Shown here one piece after another: positions 34,105 to 45,615 of a DNA stretch of 64,000 nt; the stretch's first letter is position 1, and each line of letters begins with the position of its first letter. A program made the translations under genes and the position numbers. The stretch is from Haliclystus octoradiatus (lineage: Eukaryota; Cnidaria; Staurozoa; Stauromedusae; Haliclystidae), in assembly GCA_916610825.1 (NCBI GenBank), contig OU744451.1, positions 9,794,989-9,858,988 on the forward strand. The letters are read 5' to 3'. Under the pieces are notes generated by a model, which saw nothing but the letters and a program-made list of their open reading frames with translations, had not been told where the DNA came from and did not search any database.

Positions 34105-34911
34105 CAGATGTATTTTTTACAGGCAAGCAAAGGGAAATTATATATTAATATAATTTACATTGATGTGCAGCCTAATGAGAGTGCTTACATTAGCTACTTA
34201 AGCCAAACTTATCCAATCTAAAACTAAAATTTTCTAGGGAGGAAGAGGTCACAATGTATTCCGTGAATTGGTTTCATAAGGGAATTATACGATAAAAAAA
34301 ATGAGTAAAATATGCAATTATTTACAGGCGGTGAACATGCAACGAATTGCATGGAGTGTCCTCGCAGACTACTGATAGTTCGTTTTTTTAGAAAGTTATT
34401 AGGGAAGTCAATTAGATTATAAATAGTTTTATAAACCATGCATAAATCATATTTAATCCTGCCAATTTCTAAGGATTCTAAATTAAATATGGCTAAACAA
34501 AAGTGATAGCCATCATCTTTTAATTTTGCTCTGTAACACACAGATTTTGTGAAGCATCTTTGAGCAGATTCAATAAGATCAATGTCTTTTTGTAAGTAAG
34601 GACTCCATAGTTGTGTGTCTTTTTCTAAGAGGGGTCGTACATATGTAGTATAAGCTTTGATTAATAATTGTGCATTGCGTGACGTAAAGCATTTTAATAG
34701 AAGATACGATCTTGTTTTAGATTTAGCGATGATAGATGAACAATGAGAAGAAAATTTTAGATCTGAAGTATCAATGAGGCCAAGGTCACGAAGTTTAACT
34801 GTTTGCTTCAGTTTATTGCTGCCAAAAAAATAATCAACTTCATTAGCGTTGGTTGCACCAAAGGATATTGTGCTACATTTGTCATAAGCAATCTTCAGTT
34901 GCCAGTTCTAA
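34105..34911 (-). pseudogene. CR1-like LINE RT fragment nested in BEL gag
   Basis: Starts abruptly with NWQLKIAYDKCSTISFG and continues VKLRDLGLIDTSDLKFSSH, TTYVRPLLEKDTQLWSPYL, IESAQRCFTK, LESLEIGRIKYDLCMVYKTI and SLRGHSMQF, the C-terminal RT part and tail of CR1/I-type non-LTR elements. The frame 34541-34224 is part of it. 5' truncation is usual for target-primed insertion. A short 3' UTR with TTATTTTTTACAAATAAAAA precedes the return to gag. A TTGAA-containing flank on both sides may be a diverged target duplication. Confidence 0.85.
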
Positions 34912-35113
34912 TGTTCAATTAATTTATTCAAAGATTCTTTTACTTTTTCATCTTCTTCCAATAGTTTATCTTTTAGTTCCATTTGACTCTCGAGAACTTG
35001 CTCTTTCCGACAACTTTCTTTCGCTCTAATGACATCAAATCTTGAGACTGCGATATTTCTTCAACTTTATCTTTCTTTCCACCGTTCCGAGGCGTTCTCT
35101 TGGGTAAAGGCAT
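34912..35113 (-). pseudogene. BEL gag N-terminus
   Basis: ATG at 35113 begins MPLPKRTPRNGGKKDKVEEI. After one frame shift the sequence continues SQMELKDKLLEEDEKVKESL up to LIEH, where the LINE is inserted; the next gag residues resume beyond it (TEEESIIDEMF). A second copy of this 5' segment is at 37296-37441. Confidence 0.75.
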
Positions 35114-35300
35114 AACTATATATCATGAGCATTAACCACCTTCTACTGTCATTTGTCTATACAGAAACTAATTAAAACGATATTCGAAAAAGAAGAATGA
35201 CTCGATAATTTGATTTTCAACAATACTCTTAAAACATCACAATATCAAAAACAATAAATGTGAAATATAATTTTAACTGTATTAAACTATAAAAACGACG

Positions 35301-35318
35301 TGACCGATAGCGCCAACG
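35301..35318 (-). other. BEL primer binding site
   Basis: The minus strand reads TTGGCGCTATCGGTCA a few bases inside the 5' LTR. TGG at the start is the expected complement of a tRNA CCA end. Confidence 0.5.
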
Positions 35319-35326
35319 TCTAACTA

Positions 35327-35546
35327 TGAATAATAATCAATCAATAACTTACTGCCACTCCTTAATAGTAACACAACGTAGCATAATTAATATTAGTGAT
35401 CAGCAACAGTTCTGGATTTGGATTACAATCGGATTATCAGATTATACTTTCGATTAAAGATTCAACATTAAGATCCAGTATTAATTTAGCAATAACATAG
35501 TAAGAATAATAAAAATATATTTAAAATACAAAATTCCTTCTCAATA
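35327..35546 (-). repeat. BEL 5' LTR (~220 bp)
   Basis: Partner of 30853-31074 with many point differences, so the insertion is old. The outer end reads TATTGAGAAGG where the other LTR has TGTTAAGAAGG. Confidence 0.85.
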
Positions 35547-35866
35547 GGAAGCAATAGCAACTACGAATTTAACTTGCTATTTAAGTTTTTGTTTTTTTAT
35601 AGTCTGACCATGTGACTGCCTGTTACATATAATGTTTTGTTCTCTCAATCAATATTTCAATACAGTCAATGTTTTTGTTTTGTTACTATGATAGACCTTT
35701 CTGTTGTCATCGGATTCTTTATTTTAGACTGTACAATCCTTATGCCTGAGTTACGACTGCTTTGATCGATGAGCTTGGAAGTCATGGTTTACCTTCGATA
35801 AAGCGAACAGAGCAAACACGAGAGTCTTTCACAGGAATCAAATTTTTGTTGGTCTCCTATGAATGC

Positions 35867-36978
35867 GAATTAGGGTCAAAATTTGATTCACATGATGACG
35901 ATGTATTGCACATTGCGATGATGTATATTCCAGAATCGATGTAGGAAAATAGCCTGCACACGGACCTTATTTCGGGATCAAAATCTAACTTTCTTGTTCG
36001 TCCCCTTGAACTCTGGCAACGAAATGGATTATTTGGCAGGCTGTCGAACGTTTTAAATGAAATAAAAGTGAAATTTATGTAGCTAGCATGATTAGTGACA
36101 CCACCTCGTGGAAATTTTCTCTTCAGTAACTTTAAACTTGACAAATTTTGCCTCCCGTGAATCTCCATTTCGTTGTATAACGTCCTTCAACTCTTGGATG
36201 TTAGGAAAATCCGTCAAAACGATTGCTAATTCTACAAAACAATTTGATCCGACTTTCGAAGGAGAAAATATTTGAAATATGGTACTTTCAATTTTAAAAA
36301 ACTCAGCGTATAAGAGTCCAAATGGAAAATTTTGTGGCAATTCTTTCTTTTTTCATGGTCTGCTTCATTCTGGAAAAACATTTGTTTGTGTCATGTGCAC
36401 TTTAAACTGTAAAATGAAGATATCATTTGAAAGTTCTTTAATGAATTAAAAGTTTAAAACCAACAAAAAAAATTACAAATATTTTCACAGTATGATGTGT
36501 TTCTTATTAAAATAATACCTTGCATTTTATCAACAATCTCCACTCTGCTGCCTGTAGCAGTGTTTTGTGAAAAACGCTGCTCTGCTAAACCTTTTGTTAT
36601 GTCTGTTCATCTATGTTAAGATGTATTGAAATAAAGCTTTATAATTGTATCTGTTAACGCCTTTGCCAAGTTTACAACGAAAACCATTGATCTCGACGGA
36701 TCTCCCCAATGTAAATTGGCCCACATTGAACACAGCATCTTGGGTAACTCATTGCTAGTTTTATATATAACGCCCAACAGCGTACCAAATAATGCCATTT
36801 CGTTGCCGGAGTTCGAGGGAACGAGCGAGGAAGCTATCTTTTGATTGCGGATTAAGGTCTGTGCACAGGCTACTTTTCTACATCGATTCTGGAAAAGATA
36901 TCTTCGCCATGAGAAAGCACATCATTGCCATGGGAAATACATCATAAACATGCGAATCGAATCTTGACCCAATTCAGC
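35867..36978. repeat. Fold-back element, ~175-bp inverted arms
   Basis: 35867-36041 and 36780-36978 are inverted copies (shared AGAATCGATGTAG, TAGCCTG, GAACTC, GGCAACGAAATGG). The ~740-bp middle holds two minus-strand frames. Beyond the arms no target duplication is evident. The structure fits a fold-back transposon or an inverted duplication. Confidence 0.75.
36092..36340 (-). CDS. Unknown frame inside fold-back element
   Basis: Reads FFKIESTIFQIFSPSKVGSN and NIQELKDVIQRNGDSREAKF, a composition more protein-like than most frames here. There is no usual ATG start (it opens at TTG), and a possible acceptor TTTTTCCAG ~35 bp upstream is out of frame. A second frame, 36798-36616, starts with ATG inside the right arm (MALFGTLLGVIYKTSNELPK). 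Together they may be remnants of one gene. I recognise neither. Confidence 0.3.
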   Translation of the reverse strand: MPQNFPFGLLYAEFFKIESTIFQIFSPSKVGSNCFVELAIVLTDFPNIQELKDVIQRNGDSREAKFVKFKVTEEKISTRWCH

Positions 36979-37295
36979 TTCATATAGTCTTCCCAACTCT
37001 TCTAATAACTCTTCTTAATCCTTGAATTATGAGATCCTGTTCCCCGTTGAAATAGGAAAGAGAGGAATAGGAGTAACTCAATCACATTCGCTTCTTGTAT
37101 AAAAATTTCTTGATTATTGATTAGTCTTAATGATATCTTGATTAATTACTGATGAAATCTATCCGTCTTACACGATGTACAGGTAATATATACATTTGAA
37201 CCCTTTATCTAAGAAAATCACTAATATCAAATTATAGAAATTTCCAATAGGACTATAACACATACAACATATCTCTATTTTCATTTGTCCTATTT

Positions 37296-37441
37296 CTTCA
37301 ACTTTATCTTTCTTCTCCACCGTTCCGTGGCGTTCTCTTGGATAAAGGCATAACTATATGTAATGAGCATTAACCACCTTCTACTGTCATTTGTCCATAC
37401 AGAAAACCATTAAAATGATATTCGAAGAAGAAGAATGACAA
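37296..37441 (-). mobile_element. Detached BEL 5' fragment
   Basis: Close match to 35051-35203 (gag start and leader: GGCATAACTATAT, GAGCATTAACCACCTTCTACT, GAAGAAGAATGAC). No LTR accompanies it. It shows that at least one further BEL copy of this family was inserted nearby or was duplicated. Confidence 0.8.
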
Positions 37442-38949
37442 TTAATCCTCTGGTTGCCTAGTCTCTATCAGTTGAATTTTACTTGATAAAGGGTCAAATT
37501 AACAAGAAAACTGATTCGATTAAATCAGATAATTAAATGTCTGAAATTATATTTTAAGATATATTAAAGCTGACAGGTGGGAATGCATGACAACAGAAAA
37601 CAAAAAATCTAACTCTACAGATTGAATTTGGTTTGTTCCGAATAGTGTATCACTACTTTGCTTAAACGTTTGACTGATCTATAAGTCCTACTTTGATATA
37701 CCACACTTTGACGAGCGGTAAGCGGGACTTATTCCATTCGTACAGCGTTGTGCAGGATTCTGCACAACGGCATTCTGTTTGATAATATTGTTCTGACAAA
37801 TTATCACGCATTTGATGTACGGGGACTTACGGGGTCCAACATTACGTGAATTAATGAAAGATGCAACATGCAAGCCAAAATAAAATGAATTAAATCTATA
37901 TGGAAACTTAATGTTATTAAATCAAGTCGATTAACTGATGCTTGTCAAAAATTACAAACTTATTCAACATCATCATTCAAAATACAGATGGCGAAATTAT
38001 CTGTAAATGTTTTTACCCTCCAGGGTTGTTTAATATTGTATCATTGTGAATGCTTTGGATACCATCGAAAAATCCAGCAGTTCCACGTCGTGTACAAGAG
38101 CAAGGGAATGATTTATTCAGAACATAACAACATTTCCACAATGAATCATATTTCAACCTGTATTTGGATCTCCGACAAGCGCTCAAAAAGTTTGCAGTAA
38201 ACAAGAAAAGCGTTCGCTAAATCAATGACTCACCAGAATCAGTAAGTTAGAATAATAAAATCAGTTTTCCAGTTTAATTAGCTGCAATACCCTGAAATAT
38301 ATATGCAACAAGTGACTCAAGCCACCATTTCTGTCAAATATTATAGCAGCTTTTAAAATTTCAAGCTCTTATATATTTTACGATACGTTCGCTGTTGACT
38401 GTTGACACCCTGGAATTCTCAGATAAAACTACGTCATCGACGAGATTCTGTTGGCGGTTTCTTTGTTTTCTAAAACAATATAATTGCCAAAGGACACAAG
38501 TCTCACTTCCCAACATATCAAAATCGTCAAAGCAAAAGTGAGACTTGGGCAAGTCAACTTAAACGTATGCCATATCAAATTCATCTTTCATAAAACCCTT
38601 GCCTACAATAAATTTTATCATGTTTATATAAACTTCCAAAGATTGACTTGAAATGCGTGATTCTGACATTGAGATAATATGAACAAAAATAGAACAAGAA
38701 GAATGAGCAGAGAACATAAACGAACTGATATTTATAAAAGCTCCTATTAATCTTTCATATTTACATAATTAACCACAGGAAACAGAAACTGCTGGCATTC
38801 AGCGATTTTAAAAAATACTAGAATACCGGCTACACACGTGTTGTAGAGCTACATCCATATTACCTTACATGGGGTGACTAACGTCATTAGGATAATAATT
38901 CAAAGATTGATGATTAATAAATGATGTAATGATCATTTTATGATGAAAC
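37442..38949. other. No feature recognised
   Basis: AT-rich sequence. Several short overlapping frames on both strands (for example ~38000-38200 and ~38360-38550) lack any motif and splice context. Confidence 0.4.
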
Positions 38950-39700
38950 CTGTGAGTAGAATGGTAAAATCTAAACACTCGAATATTACAAACTGCAAAT
39001 ATCAAAAAGCGATTGATGTCAGATAATATAAGATACATTATTTACACAATTAAATGATACAACTATTGCTCAGTTATAATATTTCTTGTATTTTTTATAG
39101 CAAGACTTGATGTTTGTGGGAGCTTACAGATGTGCTAGATAACCAACGCTTGAGCTGCTATACATATAGCTGACGATGAGTTTTATATTTTCAATATATC
39201 CTAATTATGGTCTCACTTCTCTTTCAATCATTAAATCTTATCACATTTATAGTAATCAATTGACCACAGGGCGGCGAGGATGGCACTGGCACTAACGATT
39301 AGTAATCTAAATGCCATGTGAAAATATATTTATTTATAACGTAAATGCTGATATAATTATGATTAACATTTATATAGTAGTGTTTTATGAATTTGCGTAT
39401 TTCATTTAGATTGAATATACAGCTGTACCCTTTGTTTGAGCTGTACGTATCAGTTCCTAATTCTCATTTATGCTTGTTTACAACTTGCATTATTGAATTG
39501 AAAAACTAGTCTTGCTTTTGTTATGCAATTTCAACCTGCGCGATTCCACTGGGAAATGCTTATTAATTGTAATTAAACATGTTTGTGACACCTGTTCATT
39601 GGACGAAAACTAAATAAGAATGTGTCCCTGTTTGAGAGTAGTGTATATATATTAGTCAATAACAAACAAGTCTTAACGAAATTCGAGCAACTACATGATC
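38950..39700 (-). repeat. Dispersed repeat, inverted relative to 50.0-50.9 kb
   Basis: The reverse complement matches 50000-50890: shared ATTCAATAATGCAAGTTGTA, GAACTGATAC, AGCTATATGTA, GTGTAAATAAT and TTTTTGATATTTGC. Diverged and without a coding frame. Confidence 0.65.
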
Positions 39701-40144
39701 AGATTTTATCAATTGTGTCTTCTACTATTTTTTAATTATATTTTTTTGAAGTTTTAAACCGTTTTCCCTATTGACTTTATGTATTAATTTGGAGGGGCAT
39801 TGATCGCTCATTTCCCAATATTTTTTTAAACTTATGATTGTTTTACCCACTAGAAAAATAAAATCGAGAATGCAATTCAACTTTCAAACTTTCATTTTTT
39901 TTGAACCAGTCTAATATAGTTTTTGCCACTTCAATCATATGGATTGATACATTAATCATTAACCCTAGTCGTTAGTCCCCTATTCAAGCTAATATGCATG
40001 TATGTTTACACGCATCTATTGTAAATAGTATTCTAGTATAAATATATACAGATTTGCAGATTTTCTTGCAGCATAAATTCAAAATAGAACGTTTTCTTAC
40101 TTGTGATTTCAATTCGCCTTTGATTTTATCTACCCGCTAGACTA

Positions 40145-41867
40145 CCCAGCAAACACGGAGACGTCCCTGCAACGTCAGGAGACGTCTACGAAGGTCAATT
40201 GACAGTCTCCGAAACGTCTCTTTGGACGTCTATCGACAGTGTACCAGTAGACAATTTTTTACGTTCCGGTGACGTTACCAGATCGTCTAGGAGACCTTGA
40301 TGGAGACCCTCCGGTGACTAAACTCTGATGTTGATTTGCGAGATATTTGCCTCGCCTTTGGCAATATATGCCACGCATGAAGGTCAAGTTCACACTATTC
40401 TGTTTAAAAGTATTTAACATGAAAGAAAACTACAAAGTGTTGTGTTTTCAAACGCATTCAATTTATTAAACATATATAAAACGTTCATAGTTGAGTTCAA
40501 ATGATAGTTATGAGATCTTTCTTACAAGTGTTTATCTTCTACCGTTCAAGTTAGTTAAAGGAATTCCTTTAATGAATGTTGATAAATTTCACGCAAATTG
40601 TCAATACAAATAATATATTCGATACGCCATTAGTAGCTAAATCCACACGTAGTTTCGTTGTGATAACCAAATCCGTAAACAATGTCTGCTAATAATATAA
40701 ATCCCAGATTTTATAACCATCTTTTGTAATAATAATCCAATATCGAAGTTCTAAGTAGCTGTAGATCTTATAGGAATACATCAGCCATTTTGTTGCAATA
40801 AAACCCAATAATATATTTCCAAATATGTTCCTATCGACGTGGCTGGCCATATCACTAGCGATTCAGATTAAATCTTTAACAGAAAGAATAAAGAATATTA
40901 TTATTAATATTAAAGCATAAATATAGACAACTCAAACATCATGTAAGAAATTAAGGATTAATACAGCGTCTTTTATATATTTACCTCTGGGAAAATGTCG
41001 ATGTAAGGTGAAGGAAATTTGTTTATTAATTCAGCGCTGTAGATAAATAAATATATAGAAATTATAGGTCAGTAACTGGTATAGTATGATCATATAATAC
41101 ATGAAATATAGACAACTAAAAAATGATGTTTTGAAGAATAATTAGGCAGCGTTTTGATAGATTTACCTTCGGTATAAGTTTGATGGAATGAGCGGCGAAG
41201 GTAAACATTGTTATTCGGTTTTTCAATTCAGCTGCAGATAAATAAGTTTGAATTCAAGATCATTAAAAGTATTATTATAAACATTATTTAGTTTATACCG
41301 AACTATAGCAATGAGGTTGTAATATTTTACCTGGCAGTCTCATTTATTTGACAACGACACATCGAAGAAGTAGACATTTCGCTTTCAAAAACTGTGTCGA
41401 AAACATTAATTGAAATCTAATCTACAATAAAGCAAACATAAGACTACCTCAGTATAAACAATCAGCAAGTATATATTTTCAATAGCTATAACTGTATTGA
41501 AGTTTCAAGAGCATCTTACCTTTGAAAATCCCGAGAGATATTGAACGATTATTTAAATTCCAACTTCATCAACACGGCCGTTATAAAGATGTGTTGGGAA
41601 ACTTTCTGGCGCCTCTTTTCTGCAATTCAAACTGGGTGTGATTGTTTACATACGTCTCCAATCGATCAAAATTTCGTAGGTTGCCAAGCCGTAATTTTGC
41701 GACCTACTCGGAACTTATGACGTAAAAACATGAAAATAGTTTTATAAAAGTGTTTGGGACCCTGACACGACGTTGAGGGACGTTGTATAGCTGTATAATT
41801 GTGACTGACCGCTGTGAAACCTTACAGACTCACTGGGGACGTCCCCTGACCGTCAGTGTTTGCTGGG
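40145..41867. mobile_element. TIR DNA transposon with TA duplication (1723 bp)
   Basis: Starts CCCAGCAAACAC and ends GTGTTTGCTGGG, a perfect 12-bp terminal inverted repeat, flanked by TA on both sides. The intact family Y copy has GACTATCAACC at 45766-45776, exactly the sequence expected before insertion with one TA. Subterminal regions are rich in GACGTC-type motifs (left ~40155-40300, right ~41760-41850). No transposase frame is visible, so it is non-autonomous. The TA target and CCCAGCAA end fit several families; I cannot fix the superfamily. Confidence 0.9.
40985..41520 (-). CDS. Small spliced gene candidate inside the TIR transposon
   Basis: On the minus strand good splice sites follow each other: a 5' exon ending at 41520 (AAAG|GTAAGA), exon 41391-41331 (acceptor CGACACAG, donor CCAG|GTAAAA) with ATG at 41377 reading MSTSSMCRCQINETA, exon 41231-41167 (acceptor ATCTGCAG, donor GAAG|GTAAAT), and exon 41036-40985 (acceptor ATCTACAG, donor AGAG|GTAAAT) reading AELINKFPSPYIDIFPE. 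The last two exons are diverged duplicates. Joining the ATG exon to 41036-40985 keeps the frame; the copy at 41231 seems to have lost two bases and would hit a stop. A downstream acceptor at ~40879 soon leads to a stop. Product unknown; may be a captured host gene piece or decayed transposase start. Confidence 0.35.
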
Positions 41868-43395
41868 TATCAACCTATTAAATTTTGACAATCTCTAAAT
41901 ATTCTAGTACAATTTTATCAAATAAAATATCTAATGAAGGTTAATATTTTAAAATAATGTCAGATAGTCTTTTATACGAGAAATCTGTTAATATACAAGG
42001 TTATTTCAACACAGAATATGTTTACATATTTTCCCTATAACAGATTATCTCTGTTTTATTTCACCGATGAGAATTCCCGGAAAGACCTCAAATGTAGAAA
42101 CATGTAGAATGTACAAATAACTTACTTGCAAAGAGAAAATAGTATTAATATTAGTATTTATCACAAATTATACGCTGTATTATCAACTCAACTTTAACTT
42201 TGTTGCATTATCTATACTTGAATTTTATCTCGTTATGCAGATCAATGATAAGAAAAGTATGCACTGTTTTCATTATCGAAACTGCAGCAGAATATTGGGT
42301 GTTGCTCTTATCGTTGATCAACCCAAATTAAGTTTAATTTTAATGACATTAGCAACTCTTTTGTTAGTTATAGCCGTAAAATCTGATAATCACAAAATGC
42401 CAATACGCAAAAAAAGCTTTTTTATATTTTTATATTAAATTATAGGTTCTATACATTAATACATACACTTGTGAAATTCCTTAATTAACTTTGAACTCTA
42501 TGTCTTTAAATTATCTCTCTATAGGCTTCGAAAATCTCGTCGAACTTTGACTATTTTAGTCGGGAGCTGCCCTTCCCCCTATTTTAAGATTTTCTTGTTG
42601 GTTCTTATATTTTGATGCCCCGCGCTAGAGTGTTGACTTCAACTCCGTGTTTTGCATACTTTGTGTGTGATTTCAAAACAGATTGATTCACCAATGTTCC
42701 CACAGATTATATAAAAAAAAAAAAAAATTATAAGATGTAGACTGTTTATATTTCAATTTAAAAAAAGGATTGATTTGCTTAATTATTCTAGTAACTCAAT
42801 GCAATTTAGTATTTTGAATTATTTCAAATATCATAAAACTGATTGACTCATTTAATTATACCTATGCAATCTTTTTCCTTGTGCCTTGAATTCAAGACAG
42901 AACATCTCCTTCTGGATATTTCAATTGGTCTTCAATTCCATTTACCCGCTGATGCTTAAGAAATTGTTAAAATATTTACATTTGTTAGTATAATATTATC
43001 AAATTAGATATCAAATGAAGATTGCTTTTTTTAAAACAACGTCTGAAAATCAAAATGTTCATACCAGAAATCAATTACTGTACAAATTCAGTTCGACAAA
43101 AAATTTGCATTGTTTATCAAATACTGATCATCTGTCCTATCACGCCAGTGAGACGTACATAAGTCGCACACATATCACAAATGTTCTAAATAAATAATCT
43201 ATTAACAAACAGACAGTACTATTCAACTAGAGACACAGATAATTCCTTGAAAAACAGACAATACTAATAATGTAGAATTAATAGCACGAACGAATCGAAG
43301 TAGTAGACTTGATTCCTCTTTTAGTAATATACTGTCGCATACTATGTCAAAATTGTAATTATTAGATTATCGGTTATTACTGTATTAACAATTTC

Positions 43396-45615
43396 AATTA
43401 ATACCTACCTGAATCAATTATAATTTGCAATATTGCTGATTGCGTTGGCAAAGGCACAAGCGTAATATGCTACGTAAGTGCTCCGGTTGTCTATAAGGCT
43501 CTGAATATTAAATACAATAAAAGTGAATAAATTTTGTTGTGGTTTTGAGAACTCTCATTATTCAAGTGCTATTGAAAACTTGTCTATCAGGCTAACTAAT
43601 ATGGATGAAATTAATCAGATCAGATGGAAGCGACGTATTAAGTATTAATCACTGTTTCCATGGCAACAATTTATTATTGACTTTATCTTTTAAACATAAG
43701 GCATGTGAGTAAAATATAATTTAATTTATTTGTTGTCACTGATAAAGTGAAAGTGTTTATTGGTATTGTTTTTATATTATATTTCTTTTCACTACAATCA
43801 CTGGCAAGTCGAGAAATATATTATATCGATGTAATTCATTTCCACAAAGGTGGGTTTTGTACAAATTTGGTATCATTCTATCCCAAATCAATTTCCAGTA
43901 ATATGTCTGATGATATTCTGATGATGATGAATTTCTAACTAAGATCATATACGATATCACATCTTATTTTTTCAATTTCATTTAAACATATGTGGTTAAT
44001 TTTGTTTGATTAACGTTTGAATTTCATTCAGAGAATTATGGCGATGGGAATTAAGATTAAACTAGACTTACCTGTAAGTTGAAGTTTGATGGTTTTTATC
44101 TGATGTCATGGTCCAAAGCTAAGAAGTCATAAGTGAGATATGCGCATGCGTGCATATCTAATCAGTCTGTACAAAGTTAGTAGCCCTATCAACATCAATG
44201 AAAGGATTCCACACTTATACGAAAGTCATCTTACTTCCCATTTTTTGGGTGATTGACTTCTTAGGTTGGGGCCAGGACATCCAGAGAGAAAGAATGAGCA
44301 ATTAGAACAGACATTGTTAATGTTCAATTGATTATTATATTTGAGATGAAAACTTCACACTTCTTATTCGAAAAATAAATAATCGCATATCTTTCAGATA
44401 TTAATTGAGATGTGAAATAATACTATATAGATGTTAGAATATTTTGAAATATCTTTTTCATAATAAAGAGGGCTAACTCATGAATTTACGATGAACTGAA
44501 ATTTATCTTGAGTTAGCAGCTTTTTTTTGGCAATGTCCTACTCTGGAAGTCGAATCTTGTTGTTGCTTCTAGTTTATAATTTCAATATTCTATGCATGGC
44601 TTTGGTAATTTACGTGAAAACTAGACAGTGTAAAAATGATCACACAATAACTGTTAGCGTACTATTTCAAAAAATCAGATTCAGCTTTGCATATTAATAA
44701 TGAAAGATATTAAGCAATTGGCTAAAAATATTGCTTCGAAATTTTTTAATCATTTGAAATATAATCAGCTTGTTACAGTACTGACATAACTCGCCTGGAA
44801 GATCTTCTGGGTAACCCAAAAGAATGTATTTGTTTTTCAGAAAATTTACAGTGATCAAGCTATATCGTGTCTAGTGTTTTGGAAGCTACTGTACTATGAT
44901 CATTTTATAACCGCATTAGATTTAATCAGATACTACAAAATCTAGAACATTTTGAAATCTGATCATATCGATCTTCCTGTGAAATTCAGAAGGAGTAGTT
45001 GGGAAGTAGTTGAGGCTCTGGTAGGTGAAAAACCTTTTCAGTGACCCTGATATCAAATTTCTCTACAGCTATTTTATTTGATTATAGTCCTCAAAGATTG
45101 GAAAGACAATTAATCGTCTTGTTAAACATTCTACTGGGAAAATACAAAGTTTATCACAAGGTCTATTAGAAAAATGGAAAATAGTTGTTACAGAGCAGAG
45201 GTTAAATGTTTCTAATGATCCATCAAGGGAGAGAGAAAGATAACCAACGGAAGCCATATCCTTTTTTAAGGGTTAATGCTGAAACTGAGGAGGCAACAGT
45301 CAAAAGGCCAATGGCAATGACATCAAATTCTTCGTTTCTTAATCTATATATAAATAGAGATCTGTGCGTGCCTGTGTGTATGTATTTATATGTTCTATTC
45401 ACACATTTATTAATCTATGATATGTGACAAACTATAGCTTAAATGATCATCGTAGTCCAAACAGCAAGCTGGCGCTAATAATTTATCCTAGATTTTTATT
45501 GCATTAAGAGATAGCAACGATTAATTATAAAAAATAGGATATTCACAACGCCAGTGTCTTTCATTTTGTCAAGTAGGTGTCCTTTTCTTTGTTGTGATGG
45601 CGTTTCGACGATAAT
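43396..45615. other. No supported gene
   Basis: A frame at 43747 has a signal-peptide-like start but no ATG. On the minus strand ~45320-45069 two neighbouring frames (for example SLDGSLETFNLCSVTTIFHF) have protein-like composition with a frame break; I do not recognise them. No clear repeat copies. Confidence 0.4.

Larger units (their letters stand above)
30853..35546 (-). mobile_element. Degenerate BEL/Pao LTR retrotransposon with nested LINE
   Basis: Two similar LTRs flank minus-strand gag, zinc cluster, protease and part of RT. The pol end after RT (RNase H, integrase) is missing, because RT sequence runs almost directly into the 3' polypurine tract. Every domain lies in a different broken frame. 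A CR1-like LINE fragment splits gag. Family assignment rests on the BEL-type protease tail LLIGVDHADLHYSL and RT motifs described in the parts. Confidence 0.85.
39990..43395 (+). repeat. Interspersed repeat family Y, copy 1, interrupted
   Basis: Matches 45616-47232 along its whole length apart from the 1.72-kb insert at 40145-41867. Shared landmarks: TTGCAGCATAAATTCAAAAT, TACCCGCTAGACTA, GCCCTTCCCCCTATTT, AGACGTACATAAGTCGCACA and GATTATCRGTTATTA. It is distantly related to family X over most of its length, and a ~70-bp module ending in ACCCGCT occurs near both its ends. Confidence 0.85.

Noticed and set aside
43747-43938. Signal-peptide-like frame
   Set aside because: It begins with GTG and an in-frame stop lies upstream without any ATG or clear acceptor.
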